Source: Natrononativus amylolyticus (lineage in GTDB: Archaea > Halobacteriota > Halobacteria > Halobacteriales > Natrialbaceae). Taken from it: a DNA stretch of 64,000 bases. This document shows, piece after piece, positions 29,972-38,800 of this stretch. Both the position numbers and the translations under genes were made by a program. The notes beneath the pieces are model-generated. The model was given only the letters and a program-made list of their open reading frames with translations, was not told the DNA's origin and made no database searches. Position 1 is the first letter of the stretch. Each line of letters begins with the position of its first letter. The stretch lies in NCBI RefSeq assembly GCF_024362525.1, contig NZ_CP101458.1, positions 2,852,001-2,916,000 on the forward strand, in the 5' to 3' direction.

Positions 29972-29973
29972 GA

Positions 29974-31122
29974 TCACTCGTAGAGCCGATTTGCGACGAC
30001 GAGCCGGTTGATCTCGTTGGTCCCGTCGTAGATCTGGGTACCCTTCGCCTCGCGCATGTAGCGCTCGAGGGGGTAGTCCTCGGAGTACCCCCGCGCACCG
30101 TGGACCTGGACCGCCTCGGTGGCGATCTCCATCGCGGCGTCGGTGGCGAACGTCTTCGCCATCGCCGCCTCCTGTGTGATCCGCTCGCCCCGATCCCGGC
30201 CGTCGGCCGCCGAGAGGGTCAACAGGCGGGCTGCCTCGGTTCGAGCGGCCATGTCCGCGAGTTTGAAGCCGACCCCCTGGAACTCCCGGATCGGCTTGCC
30301 GAACTGCTCGCGCTCGCCGGCGAACTCGCGGCTGGCCTCGAAGGCCCCCTGGGCGATGCCGACGCCCTGGGCGGCGGTGCCGAGTCGACCGATGTCGAGG
30401 CCCTCCATGATGTACCGGAACCCCCGTCCCTCCTCGCCGACCAGGTTCTCGGCGGGCACTCGGAGGCCGTCGAACCGCAACTCGCTCTCGACGGCGGTGT
30501 CGCCCTCCATGCAGGGAATGTTCCGGACGACCGCGAACCCCTCACGCTCGCGGGGGTTCGGGACGCCGATGAGGCTGATTCCCTCGTGGCCCTCCCCGCC
30601 GGTTCTGGCGACCACGAGCAGGAAGTCGGCGACTGCGCCGTGGGTCGTCCAGATCTTGTGGCCGTCGATCACCCACTCGCCGCCCTCGTTTTTAGCTGTG
30701 GTCTCGAGGTTCGCGGCGTCGCTACCGGCTTCTGGCTCGGTGAGCGCGAACGCCGGAATCCACTCCCCGCGGCAGATCCGCGCCAGCCACGCCTCGCGCT
30801 GGCGGTCGGTGCCGAACTCGTAGATTGGATAGCCCACGAGCCCGCAGGCGATGTTGACCGCGCCGGCGGTGAGCTTCCAGGTGCGAGCGAGTTCCTCGAC
30901 GGTGATCGCGAACGAGCGGTAGTCCGCGCCGCCGCCGTCGACGTCCTCGGGGAAGGGGACCCCCGTGAAGCCAGCCTCGCCGATCAGTCGAACGAGATCG
31001 ACGGGAAACTCCCCCTCGCGCTCGTAGCGGTCGATTTCGGATTCGATCGTCCCCTCACAGAACTCGCGAACCTCCTCGCGGTGGGCCTCGTGGCGCTCCT
31101 CGAGTTCGAAGCGCTCGGTCAT
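29974..31122 (-). CDS. acyl-CoA dehydrogenase
   Basis: The 382-residue FAD enzyme has ALTEPEAGSDAANLETTAK, the FAD-binding IDGHKIWTTHGAVADFLLV, and the C-terminal AVQVHGARGYSEDYPLERYMREAKG. In the C-terminal base motif, where medium- and short-chain enzymes have Y-E-G-T, this protein has Y-D-G-T (D366), so the catalytic glutamate is replaced by aspartate. Start and stop overlap its neighbours (RidA-like gene upstream, MaoC gene downstream) by about 4 bases. A cyclic acyl-CoA substrate is plausible from context. Confidence 0.93.
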   Translation of the reverse strand: MTERFELEERHEAHREEVREFCEGTIESEIDRYEREGEFPVDLVRLIGEAGFTGVPFPEDVDGGGADYRSFAITVEELARTWKLTAGAVNIACGLVGYPIYEFGTDRQREAWLARICRGEWIPAFALTEPEAGSDAANLETTAKNEGGEWVIDGHKIWTTHGAVADFLLVVARTGGEGHEGISLIGVPNPREREGFAVVRNIPCMEGDTAVESELRFDGLRVPAENLVGEEGRGFRYIMEGLDIGRLGTAAQGVGIAQGAFEASREFAGEREQFGKPIREFQGVGFKLADMAARTEAARLLTLSAADGRDRGERITQEAAMAKTFATDAAMEIATEAVQVHGARGYSEDYPLERYMREAKGTQIYDGTNEINRLVVANRLYE

Positions 31123-31556
31123 AGCGCACCGGGATCGTGGTCGTCGTCCGGCCCGGCCGGATCGATCACGGCGAAGCCCTCCATCTCGATCAGCGCGTCC
31201 TCCTTGAAGAAGCCGCTCACCTCGAACAGCGCCATCGCGGGGTACTCCTCGACGTAGTCGGCGAAGATCTCACCGATTTCCTCCAGGTTGTCGCGGTAGG
31301 CATCGCGATCCGCGACGAAGACGTTCAGCTTGACGATGTCCGCACTCGAGCCGCCGGCCTCCTCGACGACCGCCGCGAGGTTCGCCATCACCTGTTCGAA
31401 CTGGCTGACGAGGTCGCCCGGGGCGACGATGTCGCCGTCGGGGCCCGACGCGTCCTGGCCGGCGAGAAAGAGCAACTCGCCGTTCTCGACGGTGAGGCCG
31501 TGGTTGAACCCCTTCGGGGGTGCGAGTTCCTCCGGCGTGACGATCTGCTTGCGCAT
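31119..31556 (-). CDS. RidA/YjgF-family protein, non-canonical active site
   Basis: The 145-residue protein has the trimeric RidA fold pattern: FNHGLTVENGELLFLAGQDASGPDG, a central helix with VMANLAAVVEEAGG, then KLNVFVADRD. Canonical RidA deaminases have P-A-R-x-x-x-E-V with an essential arginine; here the aligned residue is Met108 (P-A-M-A-L-F-E-V). It is therefore one of the Rid subgroups whose activity is not the classical imine hydrolysis. It is the first gene of the operon with acyl-CoA dehydrogenase and MaoC. Confidence 0.9.
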   Translation of the reverse strand: MRKQIVTPEELAPPKGFNHGLTVENGELLFLAGQDASGPDGDIVAPGDLVSQFEQVMANLAAVVEEAGGSSADIVKLNVFVADRDAYRDNLEEIGEIFADYVEEYPAMALFEVSGFFKEDALIEMEGFAVIDPAGPDDDHDPGAL

Positions 31557-31813
31557 GGGTCACACGTCGAAAGCGGCGGTAAAGAAGCTACGCCTCGTCG
31601 GGGCGATTCGACTCGCAGGAACCGCCCGAATCGGCCGGTCGAACCAGCCACCGCGGGTGGGACTGAAAGGGGACTGGCGCTCTCGCGGTGTTCTCACTGG
31701 CAGCCAAGCACTCGTCTGCAGACCGCGCTCCGGCGAAACACGCTTTGCCCCGGCGCGTGATCGAGAACTGTCATGCGCAATCCAGTGTTCGCTCGAGAGC
31801 CACGGAGGAACCC

Positions 31814-32581
31814 ATGCCAGTAACCGACGCCGACCTCGAGGGCCAGGTCGCCGTCGTCACCGGCGGCACCAGGGGAATCGGCCTCGCGATCTCCCGCACC
31901 CTCGCCGCCGCGGGGGCCGACGTGGTGCCGGTGTCGCGCACCGAGGCAGACGTCGAGGCGGCCGTCGAGGACGTCCGCGAGGCGGGCGGCGAGTCGCTGG
32001 TCGCGCCGACGGACGTGACGGACGCCGACGACGTGGCCGCCCTCTTCGAACGCGTCGTCGACGAGCTCGGCGGTGTCGACGTGCTCGTGAACAACGCGGG
32101 GATCAACCCGCTCGAGGGGATGGGCACCCCCGAGACCGTCGATCCCGAAGCGTTCGAGCGGGTCGTCGAGGTGAACCTCGAGGGGGCCTTCGCCTGCACG
32201 AACGCCGCGGGGGAGTACCTGCTCGAGGGCGGCGGTGCGGTCGTCAACGTCGCGAGCACGGCCGGCCTCGTGGGGATCAAGCGCCAGCACGGCTACGTCG
32301 CCTCGAAACACGGCCTCGTCGGGCTCACCAAGAGCGCCGCGCTCGACTGGGCCCCGGACGTCCGGGTCAACGCGGTCGCGCCGGGGTACGTCGACACGGA
32401 GCTGACCGAGCCAGTGCAGGAAAACGAGGAGCTGTACGAGCGGCTGCTCGAGCGCACGCCCGCCGGTCGGTTCGCCGATCCCGAGGAGGTGGCGAGCGCG
32501 GTGGCGTTTCTCTCGAGCGAGATGGCCTCGTTCGTCACGGGAGAGTGTCTGGTGGTCGACGGCGGGTGGACGACCCAGTGA
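31814..32581 (+). CDS. short-chain dehydrogenase/reductase (FabG-like)
   Basis: From ATG 31814 the protein has 255 residues, the classical SDR size. It shows TGGTRGIGLAISRTLA (cofactor), NNAGINPLEGMG (NNAG), the catalytic YVASKHGL with Tyr and Lys, and VNAVAPGYVDTELTE. The C-terminal VTGECLVVDGGWTTQ is the usual end. It reduces or oxidises a hydroxy/keto group, perhaps a hydroxyacyl-CoA of the nearby degradation route. The open extension to 31688 is not used. Confidence 0.92.
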   Translation: MPVTDADLEGQVAVVTGGTRGIGLAISRTLAAAGADVVPVSRTEADVEAAVEDVREAGGESLVAPTDVTDADDVAALFERVVDELGGVDVLVNNAGINPLEGMGTPETVDPEAFERVVEVNLEGAFACTNAAGEYLLEGGGAVVNVASTAGLVGIKRQHGYVASKHGLVGLTKSAALDWAPDVRVNAVAPGYVDTELTEPVQENEELYERLLERTPAGRFADPEEVASAVAFLSSEMASFVTGECLVVDGGWTTQ

Positions 32582-32841
32582 CCGGTAGAGCGGGGGTTCA
32601 GTTTCGTCATTTCAGATACAGGTGTGAAAGTCACGGTGAGTACAGGGATCTCAGGTATCGTTTCGCACCCCGCTTCGACGGGCCGAGTAGACGGTGACCA
32701 GCGAGTTGCCCACCTGGTTCGATTTTGGGTATAGATAGGACTGGCAGACAGTGCAGAGGCGGTGATCAATGAGCGTCCCTGCAGCCGCCTGCACTCTCGT
32801 TATTCCCCGGCGCAGGCTATACCGCTCGGAGTCCATTATGA

Positions 32842-33297
32842 GTGATACACCATCGAACAGACGATCAGAGCGAGATACCATCCAGTGTGGGCACTGAGAC
32901 CGAGACCAATCGTGATACGCTGAACACGGACGTAATGCAGTGGCTGAGCGCGCTCGTCGCGCTGGTCGGGCTGTGGCTCGTCGCCTCGCCCTTCGTCTTC
33001 GAAGCGACGGAGACGGCCGTATGGAACAATACTATGGTCGGGACGGCGATCTTCCTGCTCGCCGGGTACAACTTCTACCGCCTCTCGAAAGATCAGCTGG
33101 CAAGCGTCGGTATCGCGTCGCTGGCCGTCCTGCTCGGGCTGTGGGCGGTCATCTCACCGTACGTCATCGAGATGGGCAGCGACCAACTGGCGACGAGTAC
33201 CCTCGTCGCCGGGCTGGTTATTGCGGCGATTTCCGCCTATAACGCCTACGCGAACGGGAAGGCCGACGCGCCAGCCCACGGCCGTGCTCGTGCCTAA
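32842..33297 (+). CDS. SPW-repeat membrane protein, N-terminus possibly frameshifted
   Basis: The encoded protein has two SPW repeats, each with two membrane helices: ALVGLWLVASPFVF and LLGLWAVISPYVI. SPW proteins are small four-helix membrane proteins of unknown role, abundant in haloarchaea. In this frame the start is GTG at 32842 (151 residues), GTG at 32887 or ATG at 32935. In another frame an ATG at 32838 begins MSDTPSNRRSERDTIQ, a typical hydrophilic start of the family, and stops after 19 codons, so a one-base shift near 32885-32895 may separate the two parts. Confidence 0.75.
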   Translation: MIHHRTDDQSEIPSSVGTETETNRDTLNTDVMQWLSALVALVGLWLVASPFVFEATETAVWNNTMVGTAIFLLAGYNFYRLSKDQLASVGIASLAVLLGLWAVISPYVIEMGSDQLATSTLVAGLVIAAISAYNAYANGKADAPAHGRARA

Positions 33298-33514
33298 CTC
33301 AGTCAGTGATTCCCGTTTAGGTTTCTCGAACACACCGTCGTCCGAACGAGTTACGGAATAAGTAGCCCGCCCCGTGGCGGAGATGCGTAACCGTTCCATC
33401 CGCACGCGGACGTTGCACGGATAACCCTGACGCGGGATCAGCTCTCACGTCACGCATCCGCCCTCCCCCTCGAGTCGACGAAACGACTACAACGGGCCGC
33501 GGTGACGGCGGCAC

Positions 33515-34279
33515 ATGGTCAACGCAGGGTTCTCGATCGAGGACGGGATCGCGCGGATCGAACTCCAGCGCCCGGAGGCGCTGAACGCGGTCGACATGCC
33601 GACCAAACGGGAGATCATCGACCGCGTGCAGGCGTACAAGACGGACGACGACGTCCGCGTCGTCGTCTTCCAGAGCGAAGGGGAAACGTTCTGTGCCGGC
33701 GGCGACGTCAAGGAGGCCAGGGAGCGGGAGTACGCCCTCGAGCCCTTCACCGAGAGCTGGAACGAGCTGTTCGAGGCGATGATGGGACTCGGCAAACCCA
33801 CCGTCGCGCGGATCGACGGCTACACCCTCGGCGGCGGCTTCGACCTCATGCTTCACACGGACATCCCGATCGCCGCAGAAGACGCCCAGTTGGGCCAGCC
33901 CGAGGTGGGGCTGGGGATCGTGAACCACTTCTCGCCGCCGATGCTCCAGGCCAAGGTCGGCCTGACGAAGACGCTGGACATGATGCTGACGGGCGAAACG
34001 ATCAGCGGCGAGGAGGCCGACCGGCGGGGTCTCGTCGCCCGCAGCGTGCCGAGTGAGGATCTGGACGACGAGGTCGACGCCGTGGCAGAATCGCTCGCCG
34101 CGAAGAGCCCGCGGGTGCTCCGCAAGCTCAAAGACGGCATCTACGCCACCGCGGAGATGTCGCCCCGCGCGGGGCGGTCGTACCTCGAGGCGGTGTCGCT
34201 CGAGGCTGCCCGTGAGGATCCCGACTACGAGGAGGGCGTCTCGGCCCAACTCGAGGACCGCGAGCCGGAGTGGGAGTGA
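33515..34279 (+). CDS. enoyl-CoA hydratase/isomerase (crotonase) family protein
   Basis: The 254-residue crotonase-fold protein has RPEALNAVDMPTKREI, the oxyanion-hole segment ETFCAGGDVKEA, IDGYTLGGGFDLMLHTD and the catalytic-loop LGQPEVGLGIV with one active-site glutamate. The family hydrates enoyl-CoA, shifts double bonds or opens alicyclic beta-keto rings. The following alpha/beta hydrolase gene overlaps or nearly touches its stop, so they form a two-gene unit. An alicyclic CoA ring cleavage role is possible from context but not shown by a diagnostic residue. Confidence 0.92.
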   Translation: MVNAGFSIEDGIARIELQRPEALNAVDMPTKREIIDRVQAYKTDDDVRVVVFQSEGETFCAGGDVKEAREREYALEPFTESWNELFEAMMGLGKPTVARIDGYTLGGGFDLMLHTDIPIAAEDAQLGQPEVGLGIVNHFSPPMLQAKVGLTKTLDMMLTGETISGEEADRRGLVARSVPSEDLDDEVDAVAESLAAKSPRVLRKLKDGIYATAEMSPRAGRSYLEAVSLEAAREDPDYEEGVSAQLEDREPEWE

Positions 34280-34290
34280 CCCGGTCCCGG

Positions 34291-35154
34291 ATGGCAGTCT
34301 ATCGCTCACCGGCGGGGAGACGGGCGCTCGAGGAAGCCTACGCCGCCGCCCTCGAGACCCTCGAGATCGACGTCGACGAACGGTACGTCGAGACGCGCCA
34401 CGGTGAGACCCACGTCCTCCTGGCGGGACCGGAGAACGGCGCGCCCGTCGTCGTCTTCCATGGCGGCAACGCCACGAACCCGCTGACGCTCGAGTGGTAC
34501 AGCGGGCTCGCCGACACCCGCCGGCTGATCGCGCCGGATACGATCGGACAGCCGGGGTACAGCGCGGAGGCGCGGGTCGACCCCGCCGGCAACGGCTACG
34601 GCGAGTGGGTCGTCGACCTCCTCGAGGCGTTCGACCTCCGATCGGCCCCGATGATCGGCACGTCCTACGGCGGGGGCATCGTCCTCCGAGCGGCGGCGGT
34701 CGCACCGAAGCGAGTCGACCGCGCCGCGCTGGTCGTCCCGGCGGGGTTCGGAACCGGGCCGCTCGCGTCGATGCTGTCGGTCGTCGTCCCCGCGGTACTG
34801 TACCGGGTTCTCGGCTCCGAACGGCTGCTGGATCGCACGCTGGCGGCGATGGTCACGCAGCCGACCCCGGAGCCGATCGTTCGAGAGACGGTCGCCGCCT
34901 CGCTCCGGCACGTGAGCCTCGAGCGGGAGTTTCCGAGCGCAACCGCCGACGAACTCCGCGAGTTCACCGCACCGGTTGCGTTGTACGTCGCCGAGGACGA
35001 TCCGTTCTTCCCGCCCGAGACGGTCGCCCCTCGCGCCCGCTCCCGGCTGCCCGGACTCACGAAGGAAGCGGTGTTGGCCGGGGAGAAGCATCTCCTCTCA
35101 CCAACGGCTCGAGAAACAGTTACAGCGTCTATCGCCTCGTTCTTCGACGAGTGA
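34291..35154 (+). CDS. alpha/beta-hydrolase
   Basis: From ATG 34291 the protein has 287 residues; GTG starts at 34276 and 34270 overlap the upstream stop and are alternatives. It has the hydrolase features VVVFHGGNATNPL (oxyanion loop), GTSYGGG with the nucleophile Ser, LYVAEDDPFF with the acid Asp, and GEKHLLSP with the base His. It resembles C-C-bond hydrolases and esterases of the AB-hydrolase_1 group. It is coupled to the crotonase-family gene, so it may act on the same substrate. Confidence 0.9.
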   Translation: MAVYRSPAGRRALEEAYAAALETLEIDVDERYVETRHGETHVLLAGPENGAPVVVFHGGNATNPLTLEWYSGLADTRRLIAPDTIGQPGYSAEARVDPAGNGYGEWVVDLLEAFDLRSAPMIGTSYGGGIVLRAAAVAPKRVDRAALVVPAGFGTGPLASMLSVVVPAVLYRVLGSERLLDRTLAAMVTQPTPEPIVRETVAASLRHVSLEREFPSATADELREFTAPVALYVAEDDPFFPPETVAPRARSRLPGLTKEAVLAGEKHLLSPTARETVTASIASFFDE

Positions 35155-35221
35155 GCGGCGCAGACGCGAGATGGAGAGCGCTACCGACGGGCGGTTCGAA
35201 CCGGGTCGCGAGGCTCGAGCC

Positions 35222-35683
35222 TCAGGCGAAGAGCAACAGCGCAGGTATCGCGAGCAACAGGACGGCGAGCACCGTGAAAACGTGTCGCCACGTCCCGTAC
35301 GGCGGCTCCTCGGTATCCCCGTGTCGTCGGGCCCGTTCGTACCCGCCCCACGCCCCAGCGACGATCGCCAGCACCGCGAGCGGGGCGGCCGCGAACATGA
35401 CGAAACTCCATCCAACCAGGGTCGCGAACGCCCAGAAGCCGACGACGGTCCCGGTGATCCCGCCGCCCAGGAGCGCGTCCGTCGGCAGTCGCAACCACCC
35501 GCCCAGCAGCGCCGCTCCCAGCGCGATCACCGCGATCCAGGCGGACGGGAGAACGAGCGAGAGCGTCCCTCCGACAGTGCTGGTGGAATACACTGCCGTC
35601 AGTGCGTACAGCGATCCTGCCGGGACGACCGCCCCGAAACCGAACGCGATCCCGAACAGGACGAGATCCGGACTGTCGTCCAT
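35222..35683 (-). CDS. small multi-span membrane protein
   Basis: This 153-residue protein has four to five hydrophobic segments: LVLFGIAFGFGAVVPAGSLYALTAV, LSLVLPSAWIAVIALGAALLGGW, GGITGTVVGFWAFATLVGW with FVMFAAAPLAVLAIVAGAW, and a last VFTVLAVLLLAIPALLLF. No family is recognised. It is convergent with the alpha/beta hydrolase gene and stands alone. Confidence 0.68.
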   Translation of the reverse strand: MDDSPDLVLFGIAFGFGAVVPAGSLYALTAVYSTSTVGGTLSLVLPSAWIAVIALGAALLGGWLRLPTDALLGGGITGTVVGFWAFATLVGWSFVMFAAAPLAVLAIVAGAWGGYERARRHGDTEEPPYGTWRHVFTVLAVLLLAIPALLLFA

Positions 35684-35804
35684 ACTGAACGTCGTTCCGA
35701 CACGATCAAATAGCTGTCGTCAGTCAGGAATCGGGTCGACGGACCGTCTCACGCGATCGAATCGGTTCACTACTTCATCGTTTCGCCCGGTCGAATCGGC
35801 TCGG

Positions 35805-37001
35805 CTACTCCGGCACGAGTCGCACGAGCGGCGCGTCGGCGTCGTCCACCAGCACGTAGAGGTCGCCCGTTTCGGGGTCGACCTCGACGTCCCGAACTCG
35901 CCAGCCGCGCTCTTCGAGCAGCGGCTCTTCTTCCTCGACGTCGATCTCTCCGGGCTCGGTGCCCTCGACGCTGAACCGGCCGAGGTACTCCCCGGCGAGG
36001 TTGCCGACGAACAGGTCGCCCGCCCAGTCGGGGAAGGCGTCGCCGTCGTAGAAGGTCATCCCCGCGGGCGGGAACCCGCCGGTGTTGCACTCCCAGTAGT
36101 AGACCGGCGGGATCGTCTCCTCGAGTTCGTCGGGATCCTCGCCGACGGGGTCGTCGGTGCCGTACTCACAACCGTAGGCCGCGATCGGCCAGCCGTAGTT
36201 GCCCCCCGCCTCGATGACGTTGAGCTCGTCGCCGTCCTCCTCGCCGTGTTCTGACTGCCAGATCGCCCCCGTCTCCGGGTGGACCGTCATCCCCTGGGCG
36301 TTCCGGTGGCCGTAGCTGTAGATCGCGTCCTGGGCGTCCTCCTCCCCGACGAACGGGTTGTCCTCCGGGACCGAGCCGTCGGGCTCGAGGCGCAACGTCT
36401 TGCCGAGTTCGTTCGTCAGGTCCTGCGAGAGGTGGTCCGGGCCGAAGTCCTTGCGCTGGCGGTCGCCGGTCGTCACGTAGAGGGAGCCGTCCTCGCCGAA
36501 GACCGCCCGCGAGCCGTAGTGGCCGTCGCCGTCCAGGAACGGCTCGGCGACGAACAGCTCCTCGAACTCCGCGAGTTCCGGCGCCCCGGGATCGAGCCGT
36601 CCCCTGCCGACGTAGGTGGTCGACTCGCCCTCGTCGTTCGCGGCGGCGTAGGTCAGGTAGACCCACGGCTCCTCGTCGAACTCGGGGTGAAGGGCGACGT
36701 CGAGCAGGCCGCCCTGGCCCTCCGCGTACACCTCGGGGACGCCGTCGACCTGCCGGACGTCCTCTCCCCCGCGGTCGAGCAGGGTCAGCCGTCCCTCGAG
36801 TTCGGTGAGCAAAATCCCGTCCCCGTCGGGGAGAAACGTGATCCCCCAGGGGCTGTCGAACCCCTCGGCGACCGTCTCGAGGGCGGCCCCCTCGAGGTCG
36901 TCCTCCTGGGTCAGCCCTGCGAGACAGCCGGCGGCTGCGAGGGTGCCGACGGCGGCACCGGTTCGGACGAACGTTCGTCGGTCGAGGGAGGGAGGTGTCA
37001 T
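35805..37001 (-). CDS. PQQ-dependent aldose-sugar dehydrogenase-like lipoprotein
   Basis: The 398-residue protein begins with a twin-arginine signal (LDRRTFVRTGAAVG) and a lipobox AAGC near residue 24, so it is surface-anchored. The body is a six-bladed propeller of the soluble glucose/aldose-sugar dehydrogenase family: FDSPWGITFLPDG, GQGGLLDVALHPEF, SYGHRNAQGMTVHPETG, and SEHGEEDGDELNVI, with the calcium/PQQ-contacting segments. It oxidises sugars outside the cell if PQQ is available. ATG 37001 puts the signal at the N-terminus. Confidence 0.92.
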   Translation of the reverse strand: MTPPSLDRRTFVRTGAAVGTLAAAGCLAGLTQEDDLEGAALETVAEGFDSPWGITFLPDGDGILLTELEGRLTLLDRGGEDVRQVDGVPEVYAEGQGGLLDVALHPEFDEEPWVYLTYAAANDEGESTTYVGRGRLDPGAPELAEFEELFVAEPFLDGDGHYGSRAVFGEDGSLYVTTGDRQRKDFGPDHLSQDLTNELGKTLRLEPDGSVPEDNPFVGEEDAQDAIYSYGHRNAQGMTVHPETGAIWQSEHGEEDGDELNVIEAGGNYGWPIAAYGCEYGTDDPVGEDPDELEETIPPVYYWECNTGGFPPAGMTFYDGDAFPDWAGDLFVGNLAGEYLGRFSVEGTEPGEIDVEEEEPLLEERGWRVRDVEVDPETGDLYVLVDDADAPLVRLVPE

Positions 37002-37159
37002 GGGTAGAGGGCGTGGTACCGTGTGTGGTGTAGACGTCACTCACGACGGGATCGCACTTAGATACCGGGCCTGAAATCGTGAGGCGGTCGCCGCGGACAC
37101 CGAGCGGCCATCGCAGCCTCACGCGAGCGGTCCGAGACCCTTTCGATCGGTTCAGCCCG

Positions 37160-38800
37160 CTACTCCCGCTCGCGCTCGCGGAGCTTCGCCCGCTGGATCT
37201 TCCCCGTCTCCGTCGTCGGGAGATCGGTCACGTACTCGATCGCGCGAGGGTACTTGTACGGGGCGATGCGCTCTTTGACGTGGTCCTGGAGCGCCTCGGT
37301 GAGCTCGGCGCCCGGATCGACGCCCTCCTCGGGCACGACGAACGCCTTGACGAGCTGGCCTCGCTCGTCGTCGGGGACGCCGATGACGGCCGTCTGGTAC
37401 ACCTCCTCGCGCTCGAGCAGGGTGTCCTCGACCTCTGGCCCCGGAACGTTGTAGCCGCCGGTGATGATCAGGTCGTCCCGGCGGGACTTGTACTCGAAGC
37501 GACCGTCCTCGCGGTGGACGAAGATGTCGCCGGGGATGCTCCAGCCGTCGTGGCTGTTCTCGCGCTGCTTCTCGGGCCGGTTCCAGTAGGTGACGCCCGT
37601 GGGGCCACGCACCAGAAGGATGCCGGGCTCGCCCCGGTCGAGTTCCTCGTAGGTGTCGGGGTCGACGACCTTGCACTCGTAGCCGGGGACGGGGAAGCCG
37701 GTCGCCGTCGGGTCGATCTCGTCGTCGTGGCGGTGGCTGATGAAGATGTGGAGCATCTCCGTCGAGCCGATGCCGTCGAGCGGCTCGACCCCCAGGCTGT
37801 CGACCACGTCCTGGTACGTGCTCGGCGGGAGCGGCTCGCCCGCGCTCACCGCCCGGCGCAGCGAGGAGAGGTCGTACTCCGCGATCAGGTCCTCGTGCTC
37901 GGCGAGCATCTGGTTGTACGCGGTCGGGATCGACGCCAGGATCGACACCTCGTCCTCCTGGATCGCGTCGAGCAGCTTCTTCGGGGTGGGGTCCTGGATG
38001 ATCCGGGTCGTGGCGCCGAACCGGAGCGGGAAGGCGACCAGCATCCCGTAGCCGAACGTGAAGGCGATCGGCGCGTTGCTCGTAAACACGTCCGAGGGCT
38101 CGGGCTCAAGGCAGTAGCGGGCGTAGGTGTCCGTGATCGCCATCATCTGGCGGTGTGTGTGGACCGTCCCCTTCGGTTTCCCGGTGGTGCCACTGGTGTA
38201 GGCGATCATCACCAGATCGTCGCGGTGGGTGTCGGGCTCGGCGAGGTCCGTACTCGCCCCCGCCAGCAGGTCGTCGTAGGAGTGGTGGTCGTGGTCGATC
38301 CCGTTGTCCTCGACGACGACGATCTCCTCGAGCCCGTCGAGGCCGTGTTCCTCGCGGGCGATCTCGAGTTCGTCGAGCAGGTCGTCGTAGACGACGGCGT
38401 AGGAGGCACCCGAATTCTCGACGACGTAGCTGATCTCGTTCGCTCGCAGGAGCTTCATCGACGGGACGGTGATCGCGCCGATCTTCTGGACCGCGAGACA
38501 GGTGACGACGTACTCCGGTCGATTGGGAAACCGGACGAACACCCGATCGCCGGCGTCGGCGCCGAGCTCGAGGAGGGCGTTGGCGACCCCGTTGACCCGC
38601 TGGCGGAGCTCCTCGTACGTCAGCGTCTCCTCGTCTGCAATCACCGCCGGCTCCTCACCCCGGCCGGCCTCGACCTGCCGATCGACCATCTCGTAGGCCG
38701 CGTTCAACCGTTCCGGGTAGTGTACCTCGGGAACCGCGTGAAAGTACGTCGGCTGTACGTCCTCGTCGGGGAGGTTCTCGGTCGGAACGGTGTCCTGCAT
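37160..38800 (-). CDS. benzoate/2-aminobenzoate-CoA ligase-like acyl-CoA synthetase
   Basis: The 546-residue AMP-forming ligase activates a carboxylic acid to its CoA ester. It has the ATP motif YTSGTTGKPKGTVHTH, YGMLVAFPLRFGA, GIGSTEMLHIF, the adenylate motif PGDIF with YKSRRDDLIITGG, and the C-terminal lysine in TETGKIQR. The N-terminal YPERLNAAYEMVDRQVEAGRG is characteristic of the benzoate-CoA/2-aminobenzoate-CoA ligase group. With kynureninase and the anthraniloyl-CoA-type flavoenzyme in the same region, anthranilate is the likeliest substrate. A TATA-like sequence at 38827-38836 lies about 32 bases upstream. Confidence 0.88.
   Translation of the reverse strand: MQDTVPTENLPDEDVQPTYFHAVPEVHYPERLNAAYEMVDRQVEAGRGEEPAVIADEETLTYEELRQRVNGVANALLELGADAGDRVFVRFPNRPEYVVTCLAVQKIGAITVPSMKLLRANEISYVVENSGASYAVVYDDLLDELEIAREEHGLDGLEEIVVVEDNGIDHDHHSYDDLLAGASTDLAEPDTHRDDLVMIAYTSGTTGKPKGTVHTHRQMMAITDTYARYCLEPEPSDVFTSNAPIAFTFGYGMLVAFPLRFGATTRIIQDPTPKKLLDAIQEDEVSILASIPTAYNQMLAEHEDLIAEYDLSSLRRAVSAGEPLPPSTYQDVVDSLGVEPLDGIGSTEMLHIFISHRHDDEIDPTATGFPVPGYECKVVDPDTYEELDRGEPGILLVRGPTGVTYWNRPEKQRENSHDGWSIPGDIFVHREDGRFEYKSRRDDLIITGGYNVPGPEVEDTLLEREEVYQTAVIGVPDDERGQLVKAFVVPEEGVDPGAELTEALQDHVKERIAPYKYPRAIEYVTDLPTTETGKIQRAKLRERERE

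Noticed and set aside
32630-32652. GTGAGTACAGGGAT, similar to the end block of the dispersed repeat
   Set aside because: Only this short block matches; the other ordered blocks are missing, so chance similarity is likelier.
32651-32881. 76-codon minus-strand frame upstream of the SPW gene
   Set aside because: It overlaps the promoter and start region of the SPW gene and has no recognised pattern; a real gene cannot be excluded but is not supported.
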